Part shown: one piece after another, positions 1 through 6,687 of the stretch
Layout of the letters: each line of letters opens with the position of its first letter
Numbering within the stretch: position 1 is the stretch's first letter
Source: an uncultured Prevotella sp.
GTDB lineage: Bacteria; Bacteroidota; Bacteroidia; Bacteroidales; Bacteroidaceae
Direction: 5' to 3'
Length of the DNA stretch: 7,082 nt
NCBI GenBank assembly: GCA_945788545.1
Contig: CALZMK010000073.1
Span: 1 to 7,082, forward strand
The notes under the pieces: model-generated
Told to the model about the DNA's origin: nothing
Seen by the model: only the letters and a program-made list of their open reading frames with translations
Databases searched by the model: none
Translations under genes and position numbers: made by a program

Positions 1-1079
1 TTGCAGTTCATTATACTTAGATCAAGCAGTGTCTTTTTATCCCCTCTTTGTGGTACAGTTAGAGTTATACCTTCGAGTTCAAGATCCATTTCAAAAGGCA
101 CAATTATCTCCTTTGCCTTGCTGCTAAATCTCTCTCTTATTTCCATAATTCCGAGAGCGAGAAGATCCTCGTCTTTCTCGTCCAATTTCTTCTTATATTC
201 GAATGTAAAGGATTGGTTTATGCTCCCTTTGTTTACATGTATATAGTTTATGTATGCTGTTTTTTCGTCACTTGTTATTGACATGACGTCGATATTGTCA
301 ACTATATGGCTCACCACTTCGCTTTTAGCAACATACATACTTATCATTTCGTATTTTCGCTTTATAACTTCTGCTTCCTCAAACCTTAATTCTTCAGCCA
401 GCGCCATCATTTCATCCTTCATTTCGCGAAGTATATTTCTTGTATTTCCCTTAAGAATTTCCCTCGCCTGGCCTATGTTTTTCTGATATTCTTCTCTCGT
501 CTGTTTTCCTACACATGGACCTCCGCAATTTTTAATATGATAGTCAAGACATACACTATATTTCCCTTTTTCAATACCTTCCTCTGTGATCGGATATTTA
601 CATGTTCTTGGATGATATAGTTTTTTTATAAGTTCAAGAATAGCATTCATAGAACCCATGTGTGTGTATGGGCCATAGTATGTTCCCCATTTCTTATTTA
701 TGTTTCTCGTTTTAAATATCCGTGGAAATGGTTCGTTTGTGATACATATAGAAGGATATGTCTTCCCATCCTTAAGAAGAACGTTGTACCTCGGGTTGTA
801 TTTCTTTATTAGATTGTTTTCAAGTAATAATGCATCTTCTTCCGTGTTAACTACTGTGTATGAAATATCCCATATCTTGCTCACTAAGACCTTAGTTTTG
901 TATCTATCTACTTCCGTGTGAAAATAAGAGGCTACTCTGTTTTTGAGGTTCTTTGCCTTTCCTACATAGATTATTTCTCCTTTTTCATCATAGTATTGAT
1001 AGCTACCTGGTTTTTCAGGCAACCTTCTTACTATTTGCATCAGATATTCCCTTCTTTCTTCCTTTTCTTCCTTCGTCAT
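1..1079 (-). CDS. uvrC: UvrABC excinuclease subunit C, 3' end missing
   Basis: UvrC makes the dual incisions around bulky DNA lesions after UvrA/UvrB recognition in nucleotide excision repair (family knowledge). Translated from the ATG at 1079, 359 codons read without interruption to the window edge; full-length UvrC is about 600 residues, so the C-terminal endonuclease half and helix-hairpin-helix region lie outside. Visible parts are an N-terminal GIY-YIG nuclease domain (about 20-105) with GSY (Y27), YVGKAK (Y38, K41), R48, E87 in LLLENNL and N99, which match the family catalytic residues. Next come four cysteines (160, 177, 185, 189) that correspond to the reported UvrC [4Fe-4S] ligands, then a UVR motif (about 225-250, LAEELRFEEAEVIKRKYEMI) for UvrB binding. 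It is the third gene of the leftward mnmG-apt-uvrC block, 106 bases after apt. Arg codons are nearly all AGA/AGG. There is no Shine-Dalgarno sequence; a parS-like site ends 11 bases before the ATG. Confidence 0.97.
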   Translation of the reverse strand, partial: MTKEEKEERREYLMQIVRRLPEKPGSYQYYDEKGEIIYVGKAKNLKNRVASYFHTEVDRYKTKVLVSKIWDISYTVVNTEEDALLLENNLIKKYNPRYNVLLKDGKTYPSICITNEPFPRIFKTRNINKKWGTYYGPYTHMGSMNAILELIKKLYHPRTCKYPITEEGIEKGKYSVCLDYHIKNCGGPCVGKQTREEYQKNIGQAREILKGNTRNILREMKDEMMALAEELRFEEAEVIKRKYEMISMYVAKSEVVSHIVDNIDVMSITSDEKTAYINYIHVNKGSINQSFTFEYKKKLDEKDEDLLALGIMEIRERFSSKAKEIIVPFEMDLELEGITLTVPQRGDKKTLLDLSIMNC

Positions 1080-1090
1080 ATTTTCTTTGT

Positions 1091-1106
1091 TGTTTCACGT
1101 GGAACT
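1091..1106. promoter_or_regulatory. parS: parS-like ParB binding site 1
   Basis: TGTTTCACGTGGAACT on the plus strand. Its complement, AGTTCCACGTGAAACA, differs from the well-known parS variant TGTTCCACGTGAAACA only at the first base. The CACGTG core and both GTT/AAC flanks are intact, giving an almost perfect inverted repeat. An identical 16-mer occurs 660 bases away at 1751 in the same orientation. Both copies are intergenic. parS sites bind ParB, which spreads along DNA to build the partition complex near the replication origin (established). Function here is inferred from the match; parA/parB are not in the window. Confidence 0.85.
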
Positions 1107-1118
1107 TCTAAAGTCAAC

Positions 1119-1151
1119 AACCTCCGCAATAAATTGTTTTATGCGGAGGTT
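1119..1151. terminator. Hairpin between apt and uvrC, possible terminator
   Basis: A perfect 10-bp inverted repeat, AACCTCCGCA at 1119-1128 and TGCGGAGGTT at 1142-1151, encloses a 13-base A/T-rich loop. On the plus strand the right arm runs into five T's (1150-1154), the classic intrinsic-terminator form. On the minus strand, where apt is transcribed, the stem is preceded by A's and followed only by TTGTTGACTTT, a weaker U-tract. It begins 34 bases after the apt stop codon, so it may end or attenuate the mnmG-apt transcript before uvrC, act in both directions, or stabilise the apt mRNA 3' end. Confidence 0.6.
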
Positions 1152-1185
1152 TTTGTTATATTTCAGATTTTATTATTACTTTTCG

Positions 1186-1716
1186 TTATACTCTTATGAG
1201 GGTTGTTATTTCAGTATCCTTGTCAAACACGTCTCGCCCATGTAACCCTTCGTCGGTGATTTCAATAATAAAATTCACCATTACCTTTTTCGGATTAAAC
1301 TTCTTTACCAGATCGCAAGCCGCCTTCATTGTGCCACCTGTTGCAAGTAGGTCGTCGTGCATCAATACTATGTCATCTTGGGTTATTGCATCTTTGTGGA
1401 TTTCAATTGTGTCAGTACCGTATTCCTTCGAATAACTTTCTTTAACCACTTCAGCGGGTAGCTTTCCTTCTTTCCTGCACAGAACCACACCTGCGCCTAA
1501 TTTCACAGCAAGTGCTGACGCCATTACAAAACCGCGGCTTTCAATTCCAACTATTTTTGTAATGCCCTTGTCCTTGTACAAATCATACAGTTCTTCCATC
1601 ATTACCTTCATACACTCCGGATTTTTGTAGAGTGTAGTTACATCTCTAAAATTAATTCCTTTCTTCGGAAAATCTGGTATGCAACGCAGATTCTCTAATA
1701 ATGTTTTGTTGTTCAT
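1186..1716 (-). CDS. apt: Adenine phosphoribosyltransferase
   Basis: A cytoplasmic enzyme converting adenine and PRPP to AMP and pyrophosphate in purine salvage. The 176-residue product is near the usual 170-185. From the ATG at 1716 it reads MNNKTLLENLRCIPDFPKKG, the standard Apt N-terminus. The signature PRPP-binding loop VLMHDDLLATGGT spans about 117-129, with ESRGF (59-63) and RKEGKLP (81-87), both conserved in Apt. A TTG two codons upstream (1722) would add two residues, but the ATG fits the family better. It lies 50 bases after the mnmG stop with no terminator between, so co-transcription with mnmG is likely; no promoter of the TAnnTTTG type is visible before it. parS-like sites occupy the gaps on both sides of this gene. 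Nothing is broken or missing. Confidence 0.97.
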   Translation of the reverse strand: MNNKTLLENLRCIPDFPKKGINFRDVTTLYKNPECMKVMMEELYDLYKDKGITKIVGIESRGFVMASALAVKLGAGVVLCRKEGKLPAEVVKESYSKEYGTDTIEIHKDAITQDDIVLMHDDLLATGGTMKAACDLVKKFNPKKVMVNFIIEITDEGLHGRDVFDKDTEITTLIRV

Positions 1717-1750
1717 AATCAATAACTTAATATATTTTATTTCACTTTAA

Positions 1751-1766
1751 TGTTTCACGTGGAACT
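1751..1766. promoter_or_regulatory. parS: parS-like ParB binding site 2
   Basis: The same 16-mer as the site at 1091, TGTTTCACGTGGAACT, again intergenic and in the same orientation; identity extends one base further (T at 1107 and 1767) and then ends. It matches the parS variant at 15 of 16 positions on the minus strand. It directly abuts the mnmG stop codon (1767-1769), filling the upstream part of the mnmG-apt gap. Proximity to mnmG (gidA) agrees with the frequent location of this gene and of parS near the origin in other bacteria. ParB binding is inferred, not shown. Confidence 0.85.
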
Positions 1767-3680
1767 TTATCTACCCAACAGAACCAGCAGGACATTAATA
1801 TCACTCGGACTGACGCCAGGAATTCGACTTGCCTGGGCTATAGTCTCGGGGTTGATTGCTTCGAGCTTTTGGCGGGCTTCTGTAGATAGTTGGTTCATTT
1901 CTGCATATCTAAACCGATCTTTTATCTTAATATCTTCAAGTCTATGCATCTTGTCCGCAACTACTTTTTCGCGTTCGATATAGCCTTTGTATTTTATTCG
2001 TATTTCCGCTGCTTCGGCAATTTCTTCTTTCCTGTTTTCGGGTTTTTCTAACTGCACTTTAAGTTCAGGGATGGACACAGATAGGGTAGAGAAGTCCAAT
2101 TGTGGTCTTGCTATAAGATCTATTAACTTACATCCCATCCTTAGTGGTGTTGTTCCAATTGATTCCAACGCCGAGTTTACTTCTTTGGGTTTTATTGGAA
2201 ACGTTTCACAGAATCTTATGAGTTCATCGATTGCTTCCTTCTTTTCTATCCACCAATCATATCGTTGTCTTGATGCTGCTCCAATCTTGTATGCTTTTTC
2301 TGTGAGTCGAGCGTCGGCATCATCCTGGCGAAGTAGAATGCGGTATTCGGCACGTGACGTGAACATTCTGTATGGTTCATCCACACCTTTTGTTACGAGA
2401 TCGTCAATAAGCACTCCAATATAACTCTCGTCTCGTTTCATGACGAATCGGGATTTGTTTGTTTCCTCGTCAATCGACATCTTTGTAGATGAGCATGCGA
2501 GTGCTGCATTTATACCTGCCACTATTCCTTGTCCAGCTGCCTCCTCGTATCCTGTAGTTCCATTTACCTGCCCAGCCATGAATAGACCAGAGATAATTTT
2601 TGATTCCAATGAGTGGTTCAATTGGGTTGGGTCGAAGAAATCATATTCTATAGCATATCCAGGGCGATATACCTCAAGGTTGCGGAATGCAGGAATCTGT
2701 CTTAATGCAGCTAACTGTATTTCCATAGGCAACGATGAAGAAAAACCATTTAGATACATCTCATTTGTTTCCACACCTTCTGGTTCGAGGAACAACGGAT
2801 GTTGCTCCTTGTCGGCAAACGTCACGAGTTTTGTTTCTATTGATGGGCAATATCTCGGACCAATACTTTGAATCTGTCCGTTGAAGAGGGGAGAGTCCTC
2901 AAGTCCCGATTTCAGAGTGTCGTGTACCTCCTTGTTGGTATTGCATGTCCAACACGGTAATTGTGGCAGTACCCTATGTGGCGCCATAAAACTAAATTGG
3001 TGGAAATCGTTTTCACCGTTCTGTATCTCCATCTGTGTGAAATCCACCGAGCGCTTGTCAATCCTGACAGGTGTTCCTGTCTTCATTCTTGCGCTTCGTA
3101 TTCCGTGCATAGTGATACTTTCCGTAAAGTTGCCGACAGCAGGTTCGGCAATCCTTCCGCCTGCAATCATCTTTCTTCCGATGTGCAGCAGACCATTGAG
3201 AAAAGTACCGGCAGTGACAACCACACATTTGGCGTTGATGGTAACACCCCATATAGTCTTTACTCCAATTACCCGTTTCCCCTCTGGTGATTCTTCCACG
3301 AGCAGTTCGTCAGCCTGATCTTGCCAAATACTGAGATTTGGAGTGTTGTCAAGAGTCTCTCTCCATTTCCAAATAAACCGCCCCCTGTCGCATTGTGCCC
3401 TCGGGCTCCAGACTGCTGGTCCCTTGCTTCGGTTGAGCATACGGAATTGGATGGCGGTAGCATCCGTCACCTCTGCAGTATGTCCGCCAAGGGCATCAAT
3501 CTCCCTGACGATTTGTCCCTTGGCGATTCCGCCAATGGCAGGATTGCAACTCATCTGTGCAATTTTGTTCATGTCCATGGTCACCAGACAAGTCTTTGCC
3601 CCCATGTTTGCGGCAGCAGTTGCTGCTTCACATCCGGCATGTCCGCCTCCGATGACCACAATGTCGTAATTAAGTTCCAT
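1767..3680 (-). CDS. mnmG: tRNA uridine-34 5-carboxymethylaminomethyl modification enzyme MnmG (GidA)
   Basis: The FAD-dependent partner of MnmE; together they add the carboxymethylaminomethyl group to U34 of certain tRNAs, using a folate one-carbon donor and GTP hydrolysis by MnmE (family knowledge). The chosen ATG at 3680 gives 637 residues (E. coli about 629). The FAD dinucleotide motif GGGHAGCEAA is at 11-20. The conserved cysteines are C45 in SCNPAIGG and C278 in RYCPSIE, corresponding to E. coli C47 and C277. Other family blocks are GTPVRID (202-208), PGYAIEYDFFDP (340-351), SRAEYRILLRQD (442-453), and the C-terminal helical domain with KYKGYIERE (563-571) and IPGVSPSDINVLL (620-632), the MnmE/tRNA contact region. 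The frame stays open for 31 more codons to a TTG at 3773, but that extension is not family-like and runs through the putative promoter. It is the first gene of the leftward block and is divergent from frdC. It is intact. Confidence 0.98.
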   Translation of the reverse strand: MELNYDIVVIGGGHAGCEAATAAANMGAKTCLVTMDMNKIAQMSCNPAIGGIAKGQIVREIDALGGHTAEVTDATAIQFRMLNRSKGPAVWSPRAQCDRGRFIWKWRETLDNTPNLSIWQDQADELLVEESPEGKRVIGVKTIWGVTINAKCVVVTAGTFLNGLLHIGRKMIAGGRIAEPAVGNFTESITMHGIRSARMKTGTPVRIDKRSVDFTQMEIQNGENDFHQFSFMAPHRVLPQLPCWTCNTNKEVHDTLKSGLEDSPLFNGQIQSIGPRYCPSIETKLVTFADKEQHPLFLEPEGVETNEMYLNGFSSSLPMEIQLAALRQIPAFRNLEVYRPGYAIEYDFFDPTQLNHSLESKIISGLFMAGQVNGTTGYEEAAGQGIVAGINAALACSSTKMSIDEETNKSRFVMKRDESYIGVLIDDLVTKGVDEPYRMFTSRAEYRILLRQDDADARLTEKAYKIGAASRQRYDWWIEKKEAIDELIRFCETFPIKPKEVNSALESIGTTPLRMGCKLIDLIARPQLDFSTLSVSIPELKVQLEKPENRKEEIAEAAEIRIKYKGYIEREKVVADKMHRLEDIKIKDRFRYAEMNQLSTEARQKLEAINPETIAQASRIPGVSPSDINVLLVLLGR

Positions 3681-3699
3681 TTTTATCTTCAAATATCTC

Positions 3700-3720
3700 A
3701 AAAAAAGGCTAAAAACAGCC
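3700..3720 (-). terminator. Short hairpin plus T-run in the mnmG leader, possible attenuator
   Basis: Read on the minus strand, GGCT at 3720-3717 pairs with AGCC at 3710-3707 around the loop GTTTTT (a G-T wobble could lengthen the stem to five pairs). Seven T's follow directly (3706-3700). This has the shape of a small intrinsic terminator about 20 bases before the mnmG start codon and just after the predicted transcription start. The stem is short, so it may be chance in A/T-rich DNA. Confidence 0.25.
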
Positions 3721-3740
3721 CGAAAATCACTTTTTCGCCG

Positions 3741-3774
3741 CAAAATTAAGAAAATAAATTGATTTTTGCGCAAA
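3741..3774 (-). promoter_or_regulatory. Putative mnmG promoter (Bacteroidetes type)
   Basis: On the minus strand a perfect TAnnTTTG element, TAATTTTG, lies at 3748-3741 and a TTTG lies at 3774-3771. The 22-base spacing is slightly longer than the usual 19-21, so the -33 assignment is the weaker part. Transcription would start near 3735, giving a leader of about 55 bases to the mnmG ATG. Confidence 0.5.
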
Positions 3775-3777
3775 AAT
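3762..3777. repeat. Perfect 16-bp palindrome between divergent promoters
   Basis: ATTTTTGCGCAAAAAT equals its own reverse complement. It overlaps the putative -33 TTTG of the mnmG promoter and ends two bases before the -33 TTTG of the frdC promoter, so a protein bound here could affect both. Related TTTTGCG strings lie within each -7 region. It could be a shared operator or a consequence of two facing promoters; no known regulator motif is recognised. Confidence 0.5.
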
Positions 3778-3779
3778 GC

Positions 3780-3810
3780 TTTGTTTTATCATTATTTTAT
3801 AGTAATTTTG
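3780..3810 (+). promoter_or_regulatory. Promoter of the frdCAB operon (Bacteroidetes type)
   Basis: TTTG at 3780-3783 and TAATTTTG at 3803-3810 match the -33 TTTG and -7 TAnnTTTG elements of the primary sigma factor in Bacteroidetes at every fixed position, with 19 bases between. Transcription should start near 3815. This is the best promoter in the window and points at frdC, with about 125 bases of leader. Confidence 0.75.
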
Positions 3811-3939
3811 CGCCAAAATACTGAGTTTCCATACCTAAAGTGGATTACCTGAAACAATCGCTTTATGGTTAAAAAAGCTCAAAAAGTAAAGGATTATATT
3901 TTTAGTTCTAACAGTTAAATAATTTAATTTCAATCATTT
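3811..3939 (+). other. Predicted 5' leader of frdCAB
   Basis: About 125 untranslated bases separate the predicted start of transcription from the frdC ATG. The leader is A/T-rich and has no Shine-Dalgarno sequence. The only structure noticed is a weak inverted repeat, GTTTC (about 3825-3829) with GAAAC (about 3851-3855). No known riboswitch was recognised and no short reading frame of interest was found. Confidence 0.4.
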
Positions 3940-4632
3940 ATGTGGTTATGTAATTCATCTATTGGTAGAAAAGTTGTAATGTCCGTCACTGGAGTTGCGC
4001 TTATTCTGTTCCTGACCTTCCATGGTTGTATGAACTTGGTAGCGTTGTTCTCCGAAGAGGGTTACAACATGATTTGTGAATTTCTTGGTGCCAACTGGTA
4101 TGCAGTAGTGGCTACTATGGGCCTTGGCGCTCTTACAGTGATTCACATTGTTTACGCGTTTATGCTGACAGCCCAGAACCGTAAGGCTCGCGGTGATCAG
4201 CGTTATGAAGTTTCGGAGCGCAATCCGAAGGTAGAGTGGGCATCGCAGAACATGCTTGTCCTTGGTATCATTGTTATCCTCGGCCTTTTGCTTCACTTCT
4301 GGAACTTCTGGTACAACATGATGTTTGCCGAGCTCGCAGGTATTGCCACCCCGCATGATCCAGCCGACGGTTTTGCATACATCGTTGACACATTTGCCAA
4401 CCCATGTTTTGTAGTTCTCTACATCATTTGGCTTGCAGCAATCTGGTTCCACCTCTCACATGGATTCTGGAGTGCAATGCACACACTGGGATGGAGCGGT
4501 AAGATTTGGTTTGAGCGTTGGAAGACAATCGGAATCGCTTACACCACTATTCTTATGCTGGCCTTCCTCGTTGTAGTATTGGCATTTGCATTCGGTTGCG
4601 CACCTAGTCTCTGTTGCGGTGCTTGCTGCTAA
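3940..4632 (+). CDS. frdC: Fumarate reductase / succinate dehydrogenase cytochrome b subunit (type B, di-heme)
   Basis: The membrane anchor of quinol:fumarate reductase, which oxidises menaquinol and passes electrons to FrdB and FrdA. The 230 residues show five hydrophobic segments (about 11-35, 55-78, 102-125, 155-178, 197-219), the architecture of the single-subunit type-B anchor (b558 family). The likely axial ligands of the two b hemes are H28 (LTFHG), H69 (VIHIVYAF), H119 (LLHFWNFWY) and H171 (FHLSHGFWS). They align by motif with B. subtilis SdhC H27, H70, H113 and H155; this alignment is mine, from memory. The start MWLCNSSIGRKVVMSVTG is the usual form in Bacteroidales. The odd feature is the C-terminus, which ends in GCAPSLCCGACC, with five cysteines in the last eleven residues. 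frdA follows after 34 bases, so this is the first gene of the operon. The same subunit can be named sdhC; the direction of catalysis cannot be read from sequence. Confidence 0.96.
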   Translation: MWLCNSSIGRKVVMSVTGVALILFLTFHGCMNLVALFSEEGYNMICEFLGANWYAVVATMGLGALTVIHIVYAFMLTAQNRKARGDQRYEVSERNPKVEWASQNMLVLGIIVILGLLLHFWNFWYNMMFAELAGIATPHDPADGFAYIVDTFANPCFVVLYIIWLAAIWFHLSHGFWSAMHTLGWSGKIWFERWKTIGIAYTTILMLAFLVVVLAFAFGCAPSLCCGACC

Positions 4633-4666
4633 TTATATTATATAAAGTAATACATATAGTTTATTA

Positions 4667-6658
4667 ATGACAATTATGGCTAAGACATTAAATTCAAGAA
4701 TTCCAGAAGGCCCAGTGGCTGAGAAATGGACCAACTATAAAGCTCACCAGCGTCTGGTGAACCCCAAGAACAAGCTGAAGCTCGACGTGATCGTCGTAGG
4801 TACCGGTCTTGCTGGAGCAAGTGCTGCCGCAAGTCTTGGTGAGATGGGTTTCACCGTGTTGAATTTCTGTATTCAGGATTCACCCCGTCGTGCTCACTCA
4901 ATCGCCGCTCAGGGTGGTATCAACGCTGCTAAGAACTATCAGAATGATGGCGACTCTGTTTATCGTCTTTTCTACGATACTGTTAAGGGTGGTGACTATC
5001 GTGCCCGTGAGGCCAACGTATATCGTCTGGCTGAGGTGTCAAACGACATCATCGACCAGTGTGTTGCCCAGGGCGTTCCTTTCGCCCGTGAGTACGGCGG
5101 TATGCTTGCCAACCGTTCGTTTGGTGGTGCACAGGTATCACGTACCTTCTATGCAAAGGGTCAGACTGGTCAGCAGCTTCTGCTCGGTGCTTATTCAGCA
5201 CTCAGCTGCCAGGTAAATGCAGGTCGTGTTAAACTCTTCACTCGTTATGAGATGGAGGATGTGGTAATTGTTGACGGTCGTGCCCGCGGTATTATCGCCA
5301 AGAACCTCATCACAGGTAAGCTTGAGCGTTTCTCTGCCAATGCTGTGGTTATCGCTACCGGTGGATATGGTAACACCTACTTCCTTTCAACCAACGCTAT
5401 GGGTTGCAACTGTACAGCTGCTGTTCAGTGCTACCGCAAGGGTGCTATGTTTGCCAATCCTTCTTACGTTCAGATTCACCCGACATGTATCCCCGTTCAC
5501 GGAGACAAGCAGTCTAAGCTCACCCTTATGTCTGAGTCACTGCGCAATGACGGTCGTATCTGGGTGCCCAAGAAGATTGAGGATGCCAAGGCTCTTCAGG
5601 CCGGTACAAAGAAGGGAAGCGATATTCCCGAGGAAGACCGCGACTACTACTTGGAGCGTCGCTATCCGGCATTCGGTAACCTCGTTCCCCGCGACGTTGC
5701 CTCACGTGCCGCCAAGGAGCGTTGCGACAAGGGCTTCGGTGTTAACAACACAGGTCTTGCCGTGTTCCTCGACTTCTCTGAGTCTATCGAGCGTCTTGGT
5801 ATCGACGTAGTTCGTCAGCGTTATGGCAACCTCTTCGATATGTACGAGGAAATCACCGACGTTAACCCAGGTGAATTTGCTAATGAGATTAATGGCGTAA
5901 AGTATTACAACCCGATGATGATCTTCCCCGCCGTTCACTATACAATGGGTGGTATTTGGGTTGACTATGAGCTTATGACCACAATCACCGGTCTGTTTGC
6001 CATCGGTGAGTGCAACTTCTCCGACCACGGAGCTAACCGTCTTGGTGCTTCTGCCCTTATGCAGGGACTTGCCGACGGATATTTCGTATTGCCTTACACT
6101 ATCCAGAACTATCTTGCCGACCAGGCTATTTGGCCGAAGGTATCTACCGACCGTCCTGAGTTTGCCGAGGCAGAGAAGGGTGTTCAGGCCGAAATCGACC
6201 GTCTGATGGGTATCCAGGGCAAGCGCTCTGTCGATTCTATCCATAAGGAGCTTGGCCACATTATGTGGGAGCATGTAGGTATGGGTCGTACAGCCGAGGG
6301 CTTGAAGGAAGGTCTGGAGCTTATCAAGAAGATCCGCAAGGAGTTCAACACCAACCTCTTCATTCCAGGAAGCAAGGAAGGCCTTAACATCGAGCTTGAC
6401 AAGGCAATCCACCTCCGCGACTTCATCACCATGGGTGAGCTTATCGCCTATGACGCACTTTCTCGTAACGAGTCATGTGGTGGTCACTTCCGTGAGGAGT
6501 ACCAGACAGAGGAAGGCGAGGCTAAGCGCGACGACGAGAACTTCTTCTATGTAGGTTGCTGGGAGTATCAGGGCAGCGACGAAAAGGCTCCTGAGCTCAC
6601 AAAAGAGCCTCTTGAGTACGAAGCTATCAAGGTTCAGACACGTAACTACAAGAATTAA
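4667..6658 (+). CDS. frdA: Fumarate reductase / succinate dehydrogenase flavoprotein subunit
   Basis: The catalytic subunit that interconverts fumarate and succinate on the cytoplasmic side, with covalently bound FAD. It has 663 residues, typical of the longer type-B flavoproteins. The FAD motif [11 protein letters not shown] spans 44-54. H77 in [11 protein letters not shown] is the expected covalent FAD attachment histidine. Active-site blocks are QIHPT (H271), MSESLRNDG (E290, R293), VPRDVASRA (R342, R347), HYTMGG (H424) and [11 protein letters not shown] (R458). The C-terminal part has [20 protein letters not shown] (600-619), characteristic of the family. Two starts are possible, ATG at 4667 or at 4676 (MAKTLNS); neither has a Shine-Dalgarno sequence. 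A stretch near 399-416, between the DMYEEITD and [11 protein letters not shown] blocks, looks longer than I recall in Bacteroides. It is flanked by frdC (34 bases) and frdB (29 bases), consistent with one operon. Arg codons are mostly CGT/CGC, suggesting strong expression. Confidence 0.98.
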   Translation: MTIMAKTLNSRIPEGPVAEKWTNYKAHQRLVNPKNKLKLDVIVVGTGLAGASAAASLGEMGFTVLNFCIQDSPRRAHSIAAQGGINAAKNYQNDGDSVYRLFYDTVKGGDYRAREANVYRLAEVSNDIIDQCVAQGVPFAREYGGMLANRSFGGAQVSRTFYAKGQTGQQLLLGAYSALSCQVNAGRVKLFTRYEMEDVVIVDGRARGIIAKNLITGKLERFSANAVVIATGGYGNTYFLSTNAMGCNCTAAVQCYRKGAMFANPSYVQIHPTCIPVHGDKQSKLTLMSESLRNDGRIWVPKKIEDAKALQAGTKKGSDIPEEDRDYYLERRYPAFGNLVPRDVASRAAKERCDKGFGVNNTGLAVFLDFSESIERLGIDVVRQRYGNLFDMYEEITDVNPGEFANEINGVKYYNPMMIFPAVHYTMGGIWVDYELMTTITGLFAIGECNFSDHGANRLGASALMQGLADGYFVLPYTIQNYLADQAIWPKVSTDRPEFAEAEKGVQAEIDRLMGIQGKRSVDSIHKELGHIMWEHVGMGRTAEGLKEGLELIKKIRKEFNTNLFIPGSKEGLNIELDKAIHLRDFITMGELIAYDALSRNESCGGHFREEYQTEEGEAKRDDENFFYVGCWEYQGSDEKAPELTKEPLEYEAIKVQTRNYKN

Positions 6659-6687
6659 TAACACATTAAAGAAAGAACATATTTATT

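Noticed and set aside
1..921. Several plus-strand open frames across the left end
   Set aside because: They are shadows of uvrC, which reads without interruption on the minus strand with clear GIY-YIG and UVR motifs.
2350..2364. Another CACGTG followed by ACGTGAAC inside mnmG, considered as a third parS
   Set aside because: The flanking GTT/AAC arms do not line up with the core, so it fails the parS pattern; the CACGTG near 5703 in frdA fails likewise.
3681..3773. A 31-codon upstream extension of mnmG from a TTG
   Set aside because: The extension is not family-like, passes through the putative promoter, and the ATG at 3680 gives the standard MnmG N-terminus.
3825..3855. GTTTC/GAAAC inverted repeat in the frdC leader as a riboswitch
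   Set aside because: Only five outer pairs with a large, poorly paired interior; no known riboswitch core recognised.
3681..3939. Replication origin in the A/T-rich intergenic region
   Set aside because: No DnaA-box-like TTATNCACA motifs or repeats were found, and the divergent promoters explain the A/T richness.
5702..6412. A 236-codon open frame antisense to frdA
   Set aside because: It lies wholly within frdA, has no recognisable domain, and is explained by the biased codon use of frdA; similar shadows occur opposite frdC (3955-4452) and within mnmG.
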